Shown one piece after another: positions 62,521-64,000 of a stretch of DNA of 64,000 nt. The notes beneath the pieces were generated by a model. It did no database searches. It was not told where the DNA came from and saw nothing but the letters and a program-made list of their open reading frames with translations. Made by a program: the position numbers and the translations under genes. How positions within the stretch are numbered: position 1 is the stretch's first letter; the number at the start of each line of letters is the position of its first letter. The stretch comes from Rutpela maculata (Eukaryota > Arthropoda > Insecta > Coleoptera > Cerambycidae). The DNA lies in the NCBI GenBank assembly GCA_936432065.2, contig OW386292.2:105997396-106061395 (forward strand). The letters run 5' to 3'.

Positions 62521-63453
62521 ATGAGTAACATTAAAAAGGAAATAGTAAATGAACTTCATAAACCAGCTAGAAAATCTTTTAAACGAAGAAGAGTTATTGT
62601 TAAAGGTATTAATGATCTTTTTCAAGCAGATCTTGTACAGATGATCCCTTATGCTAAAGTAAACAAAGGTTATAAATATATTTTAGTAGTTATTAACGTA
62701 TTCTCAAAATTTGTTTGGTGTGAACCTGTGAAAACTAAAGGCGGAAAAAATGTTACGGAAGCAATGAAAAAGATCTTATCAGATATCAAAGCTGTACCGA
62801 AAAATTTGCAAACAGATTTGGGTAAAGAATTTTACAATAAAGAATTTAAAAAATTAATGGATGAGATGAAAATTAACCATTATAGCTCTTATACAGATCT
62901 CAAAGCAAGTGTTGTGGAACGAGTTAATAGGACTTTAAAAAATAAAATGTGGAAACTTTTTAGTCTAAACGGAAACTATAAGTGGTTAAATTTGTTACCG
63001 GATATTGTTGTTGAATACAATAACACTAAACATAGGACAATTGGGATGCAACCTAAAAATGTTAAAAAGAAAGATGAAAAACGCTTATTAAAAACTGTCT
63101 ATAACCACCCGAAAACAGTCGATCCAAGGAAAAAAAAATTTAAAGTAAATGATTATGTGAGGATTAGTAAATATCGACAAGCTTTTTCAAAGGGATATAC
63201 GCCTAACTGGTCTAATGAAATTTTCAAAATTAGGAAAGTTCATAAAGGTAATCCTAGAACTTATCTTTTACAAGACCAAATGGGAGAGGAAATTTTAGGG
63301 AGTTTTTATGAGGAAGAAATGCAGAAAGTAAAGTATCCCGATGTATATCTCGTGGAAAAAATTTTAAGAAAAAAGAATAACAAGCTCTATGTTAAATGGT
63401 TAGGATTAAGCAATAAGCATAATTCATGGATTTCAAATAATAGCATTGTATGA
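62521..63453 (+). CDS. int: Polinton retroviral-type integrase with chromodomain
   Basis: The 310-residue protein has the DDE core DLFQADLVQM, NLQTDLGKEFYN and ASVVERVNRTL, then YNNTKHRTIGMQP. An SH3-like part (VNDYVRISKYR, GYTPNWSNEIF) precedes a C-terminal chromodomain (VYLVEKILRKKNNKLYVKW, NSWI). The frame is complete and colinear with the element 1 enzyme. All three acidic residues are present. Confidence 0.94.
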   Translation: MSNIKKEIVNELHKPARKSFKRRRVIVKGINDLFQADLVQMIPYAKVNKGYKYILVVINVFSKFVWCEPVKTKGGKNVTEAMKKILSDIKAVPKNLQTDLGKEFYNKEFKKLMDEMKINHYSSYTDLKASVVERVNRTLKNKMWKLFSLNGNYKWLNLLPDIVVEYNNTKHRTIGMQPKNVKKKDEKRLLKTVYNHPKTVDPRKKKFKVNDYVRISKYRQAFSKGYTPNWSNEIFKIRKVHKGNPRTYLLQDQMGEEILGSFYEEEMQKVKYPDVYLVEKILRKKNNKLYVKWLGLSNKHNSWISNNSIV

Positions 63454-63609
63454 ATATAATCTATATTTTATTACTTTTTTCATGTATTATTTAATTTATA
63501 ATATATTTTTACCTAATAAAACAAATATTCAAGCATAAATATGTTTTATTTCTATATATCTATTTCACATACATAAATACAAAAATACTACCTATGTGGT
63601 TATATATGA
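63454..63609. other. Short intergenic region at converging genes
   Basis: AT-rich with AATAAAAC signals between the integrase and the next minus-strand gene. Confidence 0.4.
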
Positions 63610-63837
63610 TTAAGTATCATATAAATTACAAAACCTTTCATTATATACATTATATCTATGAGTACTGTCTAAAATGGGGTTTATAATATTTGAAGTTTGT
63701 TTTATTCTTCTATTAAACCGAACTCTATCGAGGGCTACAATTTCCCAATATCTCTTTCTTGATAATTTATACGCAAAATTCCACACCACCATAAAATTAA
63801 TCTTATTGTCTCTTAAATTAAATGTCACTTTCTTCAT
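63610..63837 (-). CDS. Small basic protein, unknown
   Basis: From ATG 63,837, 75 residues include KINFMVVWNFAYKLSRKRYW and VALDRVRFNRRIKQTSNIIN, rich in Arg, Asn and aromatics. I recognise no family. It lies 2 nt after the stop of the next minus-strand frame, the same tight packing seen in the Polinton genes, so I assign it to element 2. Confidence 0.5.
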   Translation of the reverse strand: MKKVTFNLRDNKINFMVVWNFAYKLSRKRYWEIVALDRVRFNRRIKQTSNIINPILDSTHRYNVYNERFCNLYDT

Positions 63838-63839
63838 CT

Positions 63840-64000
63840 TTAGATCCTACCACAATATTCAGCTTCCAATATATCTGGATAAATATAAATTAACTCCATA
63901 AGCAAAATGGTATTTTCATTATAGCCATTTTTATTCTTTTCAATAAGATTTACTGCATTTTCAAATACATTTCCTTCTTGATGTTGTAGTTCTCTCACCA
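63840..64000 (-). CDS. C-terminal part of a minus-strand gene cut by the window edge
   Basis: The minus-strand frame is open from the edge and encodes about 53 residues (VRELQHQEGNVFENAVNLIE, ILLMELIYIYPDILEAEY) to a TAA at 63,842-63,840. The stop is 2 nt before the next ATG. The start lies beyond 64,000. No family is recognised. Confidence 0.45.
   Translation of the reverse strand, partial: VRELQHQEGNVFENAVNLIEKNKNGYNENTILLMELIYIYPDILEAEYCGRI

Larger units (their letters stand above)
50618..64000. mobile_element. Polinton/Maverick element 2, nearly complete, running off the right edge
   Basis: Recognised genes in order are C2H2 (plus), PolB (plus), NTase-like (minus), two duplicated small genes (plus), exonuclease-like and a small helical ORF (minus), MCP, small basic protein, minor capsid, protease and PLA2 protein (all minus), then ATPase, DUF8207-like and integrase (plus), then two small minus genes at the edge. 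The capsid genes are intact. Only PolB (one frame change near its start) and the end of the DUF8207-like gene (an A10 run) show breaks. No terminal inverted repeat could be identified, so the left limit is only the first recognised gene. Confidence 0.88.

Overview
The window is a piece of an AT-rich animal nuclear genome, most likely an insect. I infer this from the mix of degenerate transposable elements: jockey/CR1-like LINE, Ty3/gypsy, BEL/Pao, hAT, piggyBac, a tRNA-derived SINE and two Polinton/Maverick elements. I recognise no ordinary single-copy host gene. Almost every coding stretch belongs to a mobile element or a virus-like element, and nothing indicates a bacterial replicon.

From 1 to 34 kb the window is a graveyard of nested transposons. 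In order it holds: a decayed DUF7869-type gene (1-1200, minus); a CCCH zinc-finger fragment (3.6-4.0 kb, minus); a minus-strand LINE (4.29-7.98 kb) split by a 1-kb inverted-repeat element; a minus-strand gypsy remnant (8-10.9 kb) abutting a HECT-ligase-like fragment; and a young gypsy element with two 467-bp LTRs and a TTAT target duplication (11,382-19,378) that split the HECT-like fragment. Then come a BEL/Pao gag-protease fragment, long TA microsatellites, a SINE inside a three-copy repeat, and a 922-bp hAT with a perfect 8-bp target duplication (23,324-24,245). A decayed hAT-like gene (24.5-30.3 kb) follows, split by a roughly 2.8-kb palindrome that itself carries a 454-bp MITE. A piggyBac remnant (31 kb) and GC-rich repeats end this half.

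From 35 kb to the right edge lie two Polintons. Element 1 (about 35.2-46.7 kb, perhaps to 50.5 kb) has a truncated PolB, integrase, two fibre-like proteins, a C2H2 protein, a broken DUF8207-like gene, packaging ATPase, PLA2-domain virion protein, adenain-type protease, minor capsid protein, a small basic protein and a frameshifted major capsid protein. Element 2 (about 50.6 kb to beyond 64 kb) has PolB, a nucleotidyltransferase-like gene, a tandemly duplicated small gene, intact minor and major capsid genes, protease, PLA2 protein, ATPase, DUF8207-like gene and integrase. It continues past the window. The two capsid blocks lie in mirror image, with integrases outermost and MCPs facing each other.

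The most interesting observation is that in both elements the PLA2-domain gene ends at a canonical A_AAA_AAC heptamer immediately before or one codon before its stop. The protease lies in the -1 frame, and its conserved N-terminal residues are encoded directly after that heptamer with no in-frame ATG. This points to a -1 ribosomal frameshift that fuses the maturation protease to a virion protein, as retroviruses do with Gag-Pro. Other compact-expression features are a TAATG stop/start overlap before MCP, an ATGA overlap before another gene, shared TATAAAAGG promoter-like motifs, and a C-terminal module shared between unrelated proteins.
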